Below are positions 38,554 to 48,065 of a stretch of DNA of 64,000 bases, one piece after another (positions within the stretch are counted from its first letter, which is position 1; every line of letters begins with the position of its first letter). A model generated the notes under the pieces. That model worked only from the letters and a program-made list of their open reading frames with translations. It did not search any database and was not told the origin of the DNA. The position numbers and the translations under genes were made by a program. Origin of the DNA: Isoetes taiwanensis (taxonomy: Eukaryota; Streptophyta; Lycopodiopsida; Isoetales; Isoetaceae); NCBI GenBank assembly GCA_021234155.1, contig JAJEKV010000066.1:436001-500000 (forward strand). The letters are read 5' to 3'.

Positions 38554-41500
38554 TGCTGCCACTTTGTGGCAGCATGTAAGAACAACTTCACAAGAAATCA
38601 CAAGAAGACCAAGTTACATGTACAAGACCTTTCTTTTTGGAGCTCATTGTTTATGTATGAAGACAAGTTCCATGTTGAAGACCAATGGAGAACATTCAAA
38701 GGAACATCTAAGTTGGCAAAAGGAATCAAGACTCGAGTCAAAGGCTAAAGGAAAAGTCAAAGAGAGAAGACCCCTAGTCAAAGATTGGAAGACCCCCCAA
38801 GAATATGGTATTTTGTCACCTTTTGAGATCTTAGCATTATCTTAAAGTTCTTAGCTCAAGAAGGCATTGTTCACATCCATCCTCACACCTCATATCCTTT
38901 CTTCATCCCATTCCTCCTATTTCCATAGCTCAAAGTCCTTTTTCCTAGGTCAATTCTCACACACTTCATATTTCATGCTCATGCACCATTTAAACACCTC
39001 CATCACATACACACTTCCTAATCCATCACCATGCACATGAGAAGTTTGAAAAGTTGCTCCAAAATGGTCACCTTTAAGCCAATTTCATCATTCTCTCTCT
39101 AAAAAGAAAAAAGAAGAGAAGCGAAAGTCAAAAGGATCATCACATCATTAGTCCAAGACCAAAAAAATGGTCAAAGACCAAATCTCAAAGAGCCTAAGTT
39201 GACCACCTCAAAAAAAAGAAAAAAAAACTAGGTCAAGGTCGAAAAGTCATCATTTATTGCCACCTCACTATCATAGTCATCACACTTCATCCACATCATT
39301 ACCAAGTCACCCTCACACGCAGGTCCACCTCATCAAGATTTGACCTAGGGAAACTTTCTTTGACACCTCACCCTCCATATCACCATGCCACATCATCACC
39401 ATTGCCAAGTCATCACCCTCATGCCACTTCATCTTTTGCACCATGGAAAATAGGCCAAAAAATAAAATTGGCTATTTTCAAATTTTGATTTTTCCACCGA
39501 AAGCCCCAAGAAAAAAATATATACAAAAAGGTGGTCAAAATTTCTCACATCTAGCCCTTCATTTAGGCCTTCTTGGGTTTTGTGCCACATTTCACTTTAA
39601 GCAAAAAAATTGGTTTTGTTGCCCCTCCCCCCAATCCACATCATTTTTTAAGCCAACCCCTACGAGCCTCCTTTTTTCTACAAGTTCGTGGATATTCACT
39701 TTGTTTTTCAAAACCCTAAAAATTCATGCCAAGATCCGAAATTCTAGCCTATCCAATAGTAAATCATGGCCAAACCGGCCCGATTTGATCTTTTTCATGA
39801 CAAGAACCTTGCCGAGAAGGGTTAAAACTCCATTTGATGTCGCTGAGATAAGAATCCAGCCACGCCAGAGGTTTATTCAAAAGGGGACATCAATCGCTGT
39901 GGCAATCATGGCTACAAAGACTCACAACCGACTATTCTGGTTGTGTCAAGAAAAGTTCTAGCAGTGTAAGAGGCCGATCCTGGCCCTTTACCAAGAACCT
40001 ACTAGAAATTGTCGTTTAAAAGAACTACCAAGCTTCTTCGGGATCTTCTCGAAAGCACCATAGCCTTTGAGTGATCGTATCCAAAGACCTTATTTATTGG
40101 AATGGTGGGAAATTCAACTTATTTATTGTATTTTTATGACACGCTTTTTTTAAAATTGAATGTGTCAATTGACACACTTCCAAATTTTTGTGTCTCATTT
40201 GACGCTGCTAGAACACCATTGACACACTTTTTTTATCTTATCAAATGAAGAAAATAATTTGAACTTCTACAACAAAAAGATTACAATATGATTTTTGCTA
40301 TGAATGATAAGTTTATATAAATATAAGGAAAATGAAAAATACTATTGAATATTAATTCTTCTTGCATTATTAAGTATACATACATTAAGCCTTGTACGCA
40401 TAACTCTTTTGTGTATTTGGGGCTCTAAGTTTTTTTGACACATTTAATATTCTTAAGTGTGTCAAATGACACATTAAAATTTTTTAAGGTCTCTTTTTTG
40501 ACGATTTTATCAAACTATAAACTCTCTTTGACACATTTTCTCTGGAAGATGTCTCTTTGACACATTTTTTTGCTTTTGACACCCTCTGGGGTGTCAAATT
40601 CCCACACTGTATTGGAATGACCTCTCGTTGCCCTGCATTGCCTCTTTGTGTCAGATTTCTTGAAGATCTGATGCAATAAAGTCTTATATTATCCTTTGAA
40701 GTCATATATTACCTTTGATTCCTACCTTTTGTGAATTTTCCTATGCCAAAAATTCTTTGGAAAATTCATTCATTGTATACTTTGGAAGTTCTTTGAATGA
40801 AAATTTGAAGTTGGTGAAGAATTTGCATAGTCTTGATCTAAAGTTCGAGTTTTGGAAGCACCATTCATGCTATGGCAGTTCCTGAGTCTCAACAACAAAA
40901 GTCCCTGTGGTTTATATGAGTTATTTTGGTTCATATTTTAATCTAGAGTGCATACTTTCAAGATGCGCATTGTTTAGTCATAGAAAATTCATCCTAAAGT
41001 CTCAAAAAAATTATCCAAACAAACTTTTTTGTCAAGTTTTATTTACTCCGCATACTGCACCCATCCCCATCAAGTTGTATCCATCTCATTAAAGTCAAAA
41101 ATTGTGTTAAGCATTGCTTCAAAACTCATCTTCTAGCTCATTTCAGGTATCATAAAAATCAAAAAAAAATTGCATCTTAGCACACAATAGCAATCTTTTT
41201 GTTGTTCTAACCTGATGCATATGTTCTATAGGGTTGTCGAGTGTGTCAAAAAAAGAAAGTCCAAAAATTCTTCCCCTCTCTCATCCAAAATTTCAAATTT
41301 TCTGCCGGTTCCATTGACCAAAAATTGACCCGGTCGGAAGGCGAGTTTCTAGTTCGTCAACCATTTGCCTTTGACCTATGCAGAATCTTCTAGAGACTTC
41401 GAGGATCTATTGCAAGTGTTCCTATCAAAAAACAATCTTCCCATTTCATTTGGCAATCAAAATTTTGTAAATAGTTTTCTCTTGTTTAGGGATAGCTTAT

Positions 41501-41614
41501 TCACAAGCAAATTTGAGTTGATTTATCTGAGGGATTCTAGTACGATTGGTTGCCTTAAGCAACCCGGAGGTTCTCAATCATCGAGGTTGAAGGTTTTCCA
41601 GGAATACCTTCAAC
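38554..41614 (+). repeat. Gypsy-1 5' LTR (copy 2)
   Basis: Same termini as 25227-28293 and includes the MITE. It is closer to the 3' LTR at one place (near 39650, where copy 1 has a deletion) but is otherwise peppered with changes at CAG/CTG sites. Confidence 0.88.
40103..40609. mobile_element. hAT-type MITE inside gypsy-1 5' LTR (copy 2)
   Basis: Same insertion point and TATTGGAA flanks as in copy 1, so it was present before the duplication. The left terminus reads TGGTGGGAA instead of CAGTGTGGGAA, an alteration at a CAG. The central 150 AT-rich bases are identical to copy 1. Confidence 0.88.
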
Positions 41615-41656
41615 ATCTTGGAGGTTCTATCGAGTCTTACCTGGATCTTGGAACTC

Positions 41657-42202
41657 ATGGCTCCTAGGAGAATTACCGATGCTACTGAACATGCTGAGCC
41701 ACCAGAAAACCCTGAGTCATCTTCAATACCACATGTTACCCTGCCAAATGGTTCAGGCATGCCTTGCACATATTTTGAACTCAATATTCCTATTCCTATT
41801 CCTATTCCTACTTTTGACCCAAGCGTCAATGCCAATAACTTTCTAAGAACCTTTGAAGAATATTACCAAGAGTATGGCTACAAAAAGGGAAGTAAATTTG
41901 CTGAATTCAAGAAATGCTTTAAGAATGAAGAGGTTAGAGCTTGGTTAGAATATGTGATTAGTGATGGTGCTAACACCTGGGAGGAGATTGTCAAGAAGTT
42001 CTTAGCCAGGTTTGGTAGAAATCTTGAACCTCAAGATTTGGTCTTTGAACTGCAGAACTTTCATATAAAAAATGGTGAAACAAATCGCCAATATGTTGAA
42101 AGGTTTAATTGCTATCTCACCAAGTGCCAAGTGCACAAGGTGCCTAACCATACTTTGCATTTGGTTGCCTCTTTTATCAGGGGATTAAGCAGCAAACCTT
42201 GA
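41657..42202 (+). pseudogene. Gypsy-1 Gag N-terminal part (copy 2)
   Basis: Starts at MAPRRITDA, 43 bases after the LTR, the first good Met of the frame. It contains the PIPIPIP stretch and the Gag core helices (KGSKFAEFKKCFKNEEVRAWL, EIVKKFLARFGRNLEPQDL, ETNRQYVERFNCYL). The frame ends prematurely after the residues IRGLSSKP. Gag continues in another frame from 42215, so one small indel separates them. Confidence 0.88.
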
Positions 42203-42214
42203 GTTTACAGAAAA

Positions 42215-42955
42215 ATGCTGAAGCTACACAAGCAAGAAGGTTTTGACACCATACATAAGGCTTTTACAAGATCCATTGAAGCCTCTGAAATGCTAGCCTA
42301 TCTCCCTGATGACTTGCAAGCTTCCAATGATTCTTTTCTCCCTGATTATGACCAAGAATACATAGGCTCTACTCCTATACCTGTCTATGCCATCCAAAAA
42401 GAAAAAAAGAAGCCTAAGAGTGATGATGCAGACTGCTCTGAGTCAGACATGCGATCAGATCTCAACAAGGTCACTGAAGCCTTGGCTGAGGTCACTAAAC
42501 AACTCATGGAAATGAAGGCCAGCCAACCAGAGAGAAGAGTTTATCCAGCCTGTACTTATTGCCGAAACACTCATTCTTCAGACTATTGCTGGTATAGGAC
42601 GTGTCTAAAATGTGGTAAGAAGGGGCACTATGGTAAAGAGTGTCCCCTTTGTGCTTTCTGCAAAGCTATAGGACACTATGAAGATAAATGTAGTGTCAAA
42701 GAATATTTTGCTAGGCAAGAAAAAGCTAAGGCTAGTGAGCCAAGTGCTTCTGTTAAGTTTTTGCAGGAAGAAAGATATTTTTCAAGACCTAAGGCTTCTT
42801 CCTCCATTAGATACTTGCAAGAAGAAAGCTGTTCACTGCACCAGGGAGCTAAAAGCTTTGAAAGAGAAGAAGAAATCATGGCTGTGCACACAAGAGGAGC
42901 CCTCAATGCCAAAGGCAAGGAGGCAGAGATTGAGCTTCATGAACCAGACATTTAA
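42215..42955 (+). pseudogene. Gypsy-1 Gag C-terminal part with zinc knuckles
   Basis: 246 codons carry a coiled-coil-like stretch (SDLNKVTEALAEVTKQLMEM) and three Cys/His units: CTYCRNTHSSDYC, the classical CCHC knuckle CLKCGKKGHYGKEC, and CAFCKAIGHYEDKC. Then comes a Lys/Glu-rich spacer with two FLQEE/YLQEE repeats. It stops at TAA, and pol resumes after a frame change near 43013-43079. The knuckles bind genomic RNA during particle assembly in this family. Confidence 0.88.
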
Positions 42956-43078
42956 AAACAAAAACAAGTTGAGAATCAGGTTGTACCCCCTCCTCCCTAT
43001 CAAAAATTTCTGAAAAAGGATAGTGATGAATTTGAATACCTGCTCAAAAATGCCAAAGTTAGTGTAGATCTACTGACT

Positions 43079-43678
43079 TTGCTCAAAATTGCTCCTTCTT
43101 ATAGAGAAAACGTTGTGGATATGTCTAAAAAAGGACAGGTAAACCTCACCAGAGAAGAGCAAGTTGTCTTTACCAACCATATAGCTGAGCAAATGCTAAA
43201 ACAAGAAGAGCATGATCCTGGTGTCTTCACCTGCATTGCAAAGGTTGGTAACAAAGTCCTAAACAAAGTATTATTAGCTAGAGGATCACCTTTGAATGTC
43301 ATGCCACATCATATCATGAAACTTAGTGGTTTGGAAGTAGACAAAAAGGTCCCTATGATCTTAAAATCCTTCTCAAACTCAAGAATCAATCCTTTAGGCA
43401 TGGTGAATGATGTAGCAATCGACATTGAAGGAATCAAAGTAGCTGCAAATTTTGTTGTGGTGGCATTTGAGGGAGCTAATGAAAAGTCAGAAATTTATGA
43501 CTTGTTATTGGGGAGAAGATGGCTATCAACTGTGGATGCAAGACCAGTTTGGTCAAAGGGAGAATGTACCATCTCAGATGGAAAAAGAACTGTTACACTT
43601 TTTAACAAACTTGGTGAGTATAAATCCTACCACTTTATTCAAGAGGAGATGCTGATTCCCAGACAAATTGGAGAGTAG
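43079..43678 (+). pseudogene. Gypsy-1 retropepsin-like domain with altered catalytic motif
   Basis: The 199-codon frame has the retropepsin fold signature of plant gypsy elements: KVLLARGSPLNVMP (normally an Asp-Thr/Ser-Gly triad before SxNVMP), then VAIDIEGIKVAANFVVVA and the closing YDLLLGRRWL. The catalytic triad reads Ala-Arg-Gly. The same residues occur in copy 1, so the change predates the duplication or is fixed in this lineage. It stops at TAG before the next domain. Confidence 0.8.
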
Positions 43679-43729
43679 CTTGTCGAGATCAGAGAAGAAA
43701 GCACACCTTCGAACTCACAAAGAAGTTTT

Positions 43730-44539
43730 TTGACGGAGAACCTGCCCTTGGAAGTGCACAAAGGTATGCAAAAGGTAATGAGTTCTTACATGTGGTTTGG
43801 TGGGGGTGTGTCAAAGAGATTAAGTATAGCTTCGTCTGTTGCAATCATAAAAGACAAAAATAACAGATTGTTAGCCAAGGTAGGAAGAATCTATCAGAAT
43901 CTAACTTCAAATATGGCAGAATATAAGGCACTGATTGCAGGACTTCAAGAAGCTAACCATCTAGGTGTGACTAACCTTGTTGCCTTTGGAGATTCTCAAC
44001 TCATATGCAGGTAGATTGAAGGACAATACCAGGCAAAGCATGAGGAGATGATAAAACTCAAGGATCAGGCATTGGAGGAATTAGCAAAATTCTCAACATG
44101 GAAACTGCAACACATACCAAGAGAACTAAACTCTGAGGCAGATTCCCTATGCAGAGATGTGCTCTTGGAGCATCTAGCTGAAGGAGCCATCAAGGAGGAA
44201 GATCTGGAGGATGAGGAACTTCAACAACTCTATCATATCTTGGTAATCAATGCAAGCTCTGAAAAGGAGGTAAGGGAAGTCAAGGTGAGAAAGAATAATG
44301 AAGATAGGGTCTTGTATGTAGGAGACATGTTCAAAGAAGAAGAAAGGGAAGCATTTGTAAGCTTCTTTAACACTTGGAATGATGTTTTTGCTTGGGATTA
44401 CAAGGAATTATTAGGAATAGATAAGAATGTTTGTGAATTTGAGATTAAGATAAAAGAAAAATCAAAACCAGTTATGCAAAAGCTTAGGAGAATTAACACT
44501 TCTTTATTAGATCCATTAGGGCAGAACTTTTCAAAATGA
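43730..44539 (+). pseudogene. Gypsy-1 additional RNase H-like domain upstream of RT
   Basis: Frames 43730-44014 and 44048-44539, separated by an in-frame TAG at 44012-44014, give an RNase H fold of the RVT_3/archaeal type: SSVAIIKDKNN, NMAEYKALIAGLQEA (catalytic Glu), VAFGDSQLICR (catalytic Asp), the helix KHEEMIKLKDQALEELAKF, then LQHIPRELNSEADSL (final Asp). The expected first catalytic Asp, before GGVSKRLSIA, reads Gly. The tail of the frame (YVGDMF, FAWDYKELLGID, KLRRINTS) is the usual lead-in to gypsy RT. The domain therefore lies between protease and RT rather than after RT. Confidence 0.82.
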
Positions 44540-45015
44540 AGGATGCTGGAGTTATGAAAGAAATCATTAATCCTGATTGGTTGTCTTGCATTGTGCCTGT
44601 TGAAAAGAAGAACAAAACCATTAGAATATGCATTGATTATAGGGATTTAAACAAAGCAACAATAAAAGACTGTTATCCTTTGCCTTTTCTTGAGGAAGTA
44701 TTGCAGGCAGTTGCAGGGAAGGAGGTTTATTCATTCTTGGATGGCTTCTCGGGTTTTAACCAGATCATTATCAACGAAGAAGACCAAGCCAAAACATCCT
44801 TTGTCACACCTTGGGGAACTTTTGTCATGAAGAGAATGCCCTTTGGACTTATGAATGCATCTGCCACATTTCAAAGGGCAATGGATACCATTTTCAAGGA
44901 TATGGCTCCTAATTTATTCAGAGTTTTCTTAGATGATCTTTGTGTCAATTCTAAGCTAAAATATCACATGACATACCTCCACAACTCTGTTCTCTATGCA
45001 GGAAAGGAGGAATGA
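44536..45015 (+). pseudogene. Gypsy-1 reverse transcriptase, fingers and palm
   Basis: 159 codons hold the gypsy RT motifs CIDYRDLNKATIKD, YSFLDGFSGFNQI (first Asp), PWGTFVMKRMPFGLMNASATFQRAM and FRVFLDDLCVNS (the DD pair, both present). Residues around the active site are intact, but frame changes on both sides break the polyprotein: one just before 44536 and one at 45012, where the next frame overlaps by four bases. Confidence 0.92.
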
Positions 45016-46212
45016 GCTTAAACCCAAGAAAATGCATCTTCTTTTGTTCCGAAGATTTGCTTGGGCATGAAGTCTCAGATCAGGGGATCCAGGTAGCAGA
45101 AAGCAAGATTCAAGCCCTCCAGAACTTAACACCATCCAAAACCATCAAGCAAGTCAAGAGCTTTCTAGGCATGACAAGTTTCTTAAGGATGTACGTGCCA
45201 TACTTCTCTCATACAGTCTATCCTATCACAAGCTTGACTAAGGGAAGGAAGTTCTCAAAGAAAGAAAGTAAATTCATACCCGTAGAGCGGACAGAAGCCT
45301 GCCAAAGTTTCTTTGAGGCAATCATTGAAGCCATCTACAAATCAACCTTGCTCAAACCACCAAACTTGTCTGAACCCTTTCAAGCCCATCTAAGTGTGAC
45401 CAAGAAGGCTGTAGGCCTTGCCCTGATGCAAGGAGACAACATTGTGACCTTTTCCAACAAGATATGATCTGATACTGAAATGAGATATGGCAGACTTGAG
45501 AAAAGTTCAGCGGCTCTGATGTATTTGTTTGACAAACAGGGACATCTGATCCAAAACAGCAAAACTCAAGTGTTCATGAAGCAAAATCCACTGCCCCTGC
45601 TCTTTGCAAAGAAACCACAGAAAGCCAAACTATGCAGGTGGGCTTGCAAAGTGCAAAATTATGATATAGACATCCAGATAACTCATAAATTTAAAGATTC
45701 TAGTTTTTATCTTACTAATATTTTGTTTGAGCATGAAGACTTGGAAGATCTGGACAGCACTGACATAGAGGCCACAGTTGGCCTATTTGAAGAAGAAGAC
45801 TGGCAACAAGCTATTAGGAACTTTCTTGAAAGAGGAGAACTGCCAAAGAATCACAACTCGAGCCAGCACAGGAGATTCAAAGACAAGGCCAAGAAGTTCA
45901 GACTAATTGGTGATGTTTTGTGCAGGGTGAATAAAGAAGGCATTTTACTAAGATATGTGGACAAGTTTGAAGCAGAATTGGTACTAAAAGCCTGCTATGA
46001 GGGTGTATGTGGAGGCCACTTTGCTGCTGACACAACTGCCAAAAAGATACTTAGATCAGGTTACTATTGGCCATCAATCTTCAAAGACTGCTTTGAAACC
46101 ATCAGAAGCTGCCACAAGTGCCAAATCTTTGGGAAAAGGATCCTTCAGCCTGCTCCTCTGACAGCCATAACATCTCCAAGACACTTCCAGATCTGGGGAT
46201 TAGACTTTAATG
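45012..46212 (+). pseudogene. Gypsy-1 RT connection, degenerate RNase H and H2C2 finger
   Basis: Frames 45012-45467 and 45480-46262 contain RT thumb/connection motifs (NPRKCIFF, LLGHEVSDQGIQV, KSFLGMTSFLRMYVPYFS). An RNase H-like part follows in which the usual TDAS catalytic start reads LSVTKKAVG, with no Asp. After that come a spacer with acidic repeats (EDLEDLDSTDIEA) and the H2C2 region (GGHFAADTTAKKILRSGYYWP, CHKCQ). A TGA at 45465-45467 interrupts the first frame. Loss of the post-RT catalytic residue alongside the extra domain before RT suggests the latter took over. Confidence 0.85.
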
Positions 46213-46665
46213 CACTCGAATTAGAAGATAGCATGTGCTTGAAGATCATTACTCCTTTGTAATCTGCATAAACTCTCATATAATCCTTCGAATCTAGTAA
46301 GTAGATCATCTCAATACTCCTTAATTGAATTTTGTTGATTATCAGTTGCATGTCCACAAGTTCAATGCAATCTTACCAACAGCATTCTTTCTCTTTAGCA
46401 TTCACAAATTTAACTAACTTTCAAGCTTCCTACAATGTCATCTACCCCACTAGTCTATATTTCTATGCCATGCTACTGCTAAATTCATCCTGAACTCCAA
46501 CAAACTTCAATTCAAGTCACAAACCTTCAATCGCCAAAATGCCAAGACCTTCAATCACCACAACAGAATTATCACAAAAGAGCCCAACAAAACCCTGGAA
46601 CACTAGAACACACACCCATTTAAGAAGCCACAACCTACTACCTACTACAAATATCCAACCTACCT
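46213..46665. other. Insertion of about 450 bp splitting gypsy-1 integrase
   Basis: Integrase sequence stops after WGLDF at about 46210 and resumes at about 46666 (PPSSSAHHEFILVATDYF). The inserted AT-rich DNA has no TIRs I can define. On the minus strand it has an open frame (46145-46357) including YLLDSKDYMRVYADYKG, which I do not recognise; it could be a captured gene fragment. The duplication breakpoint (46235) falls inside it. Confidence 0.65.
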
Positions 46666-47526
46666 ATAGACCCTCCTTCTTCTGCTCATCATGAGTTTAT
46701 ATTGGTAGCTACTGATTACTTCACAAAATGGGCAGAAGCTGTGCCACTAAGACAAGCCAATGCCCTGACAACAGCCAGGTTCCTTCATGAAAACATTTGT
46801 GCCAGATTTGGCATTCCCCTGAAGCTAATATCGGACAGAGGTTCACAATTTGTCAATGAAGTGATTGACAACCTACTTTGCACCCTCAAGATCAAGCATA
46901 CAAAGAGTTCAACATATTATCCTCAAGGAAATGGCCAGGCCGAGTCAACAAACAAGGTACTTAAGTCAATTCTGCAAAAACCAGTGAGCACATCCAAGAA
47001 GGACTGGCATTTAAGGTTAACTGATGCATTATGGGCCTACAGAACCACCACAAAGCATGCTACCAAGCATACCCCATTCAGTTTGGTTTATGGCATTGAA
47101 GTTGTCCTACCTATAGAGTTAGAGTTGCCTTCTTTAAGAATGGCACATGTTATTAAGCTCAAAATGGAAGATGCTTTGCAAGACAGGTTCATTAGGCTGA
47201 TGCAACTTGAAGAGCACAGGTATGATGGTGAAAATGCAGTCTTGTTGAAGAAAGCCAAGGATATGGCAACATTCGAAGCTGCTCACAGGTTACAAGACAC
47301 CATAAAAACAAGAGAACTCGTGCTAAAATGGAACAAGGCCAGAGAAAAGATTGCAGGAAAGTTTGAAAATTTATGGGAGGGGCCCTATGAGGTCATTGGT
47401 GAAGCTGGCAGGGAGTCTTATTGGCTCAAGGACCTCACTGATGGCCAAGAATTGCCAAATCCCTTCAATATCCTTCACTTAAAGAGGTACTGGCAACCGC
47501 ATGTTGCCTTGAGTCTATTTGAATAG
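46666..47526 (+). pseudogene. Gypsy-1 integrase catalytic core and C-terminal domain
   Basis: A long intact frame holds the core acidic residues VATDYFTKW, ISDRGSQF and QGNGQAESTNK (D, D, E). Downstream are WAYRTTTKHATKHTPFSLVYG, typical of plant gypsy integrases, and the GPY/F-like WEGPYEVIGEAG with PNPFNILHLKRYW near the end. Stop at 47524-47526. It is cut off from its zinc-binding N-terminus by the upstream insertion, so no full integrase can be made. Confidence 0.92.
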
Positions 47527-48065
47527 TCCTATTTATAGAAATTATGTAGTTGTAGGTTCATTTGTATGTTTAAGTTGTTAGATCAGACTTAATTAGGCCT
47601 ATGTTTACTTTTTTTTGATGCAACAGTACTTACCTTGCTTCCTAACCATGTGTGCTTCTCAAAAAAAAAGCAAACAGAGCTTCAAACATGCTTAAACTAA
47701 TAGCAGGTCACACACTTTACCATGCAGGTTCACCCTTCAAAGCACTCACAAACATACGATCTGCTCAAAGTTGGCCAAAATCCATCACAAGCCCTCTTCT
47801 CATCTGCATTTCCTTTAAACCTGGATGAAACTGCCACCATACCTCCACATGGCAGTCACATTCCTAACAAGATTATCATTTTGTCATGCAGGTCCATCAC
47901 TTGATTCATTCATATTCACCTGACCACTCAAACAGCCCATTTTCCATCATCCTTGCTTCCATACACACTCTTTGTCCCTTAATATTGCCAACCATTTCCC
48001 ACATTGGCAAGTTCTTTTGGAAAACACCACCTCCATTTCACACTCCCTCTATTTGTTTAGCATGA
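47527..48065 (+). other. Gypsy-1 3' untranslated region
   Basis: Between the pol stop and the 3' LTR; no coding features. I expected a polypurine tract immediately before 48066, but the last 40 bases are pyrimidine-rich and end TTTAGCATGA. Confidence 0.7.

Larger units (their letters stand above)
32816..46235 (+). repeat. Tandem segmental duplication, copy 2
   Basis: Second copy of 21143-32815, longer by a 1.6-kb insertion at 33221-34825 and by segments lost in copy 1. The first part (to about 41.59 kb) shows the same erratic small changes as the end of copy 1; the part after that is clean. The copy continues past the duplication breakpoint into the rest of gypsy-1. It could be a genuine duplication or two haplotypes joined in assembly. 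Confidence 0.8.
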
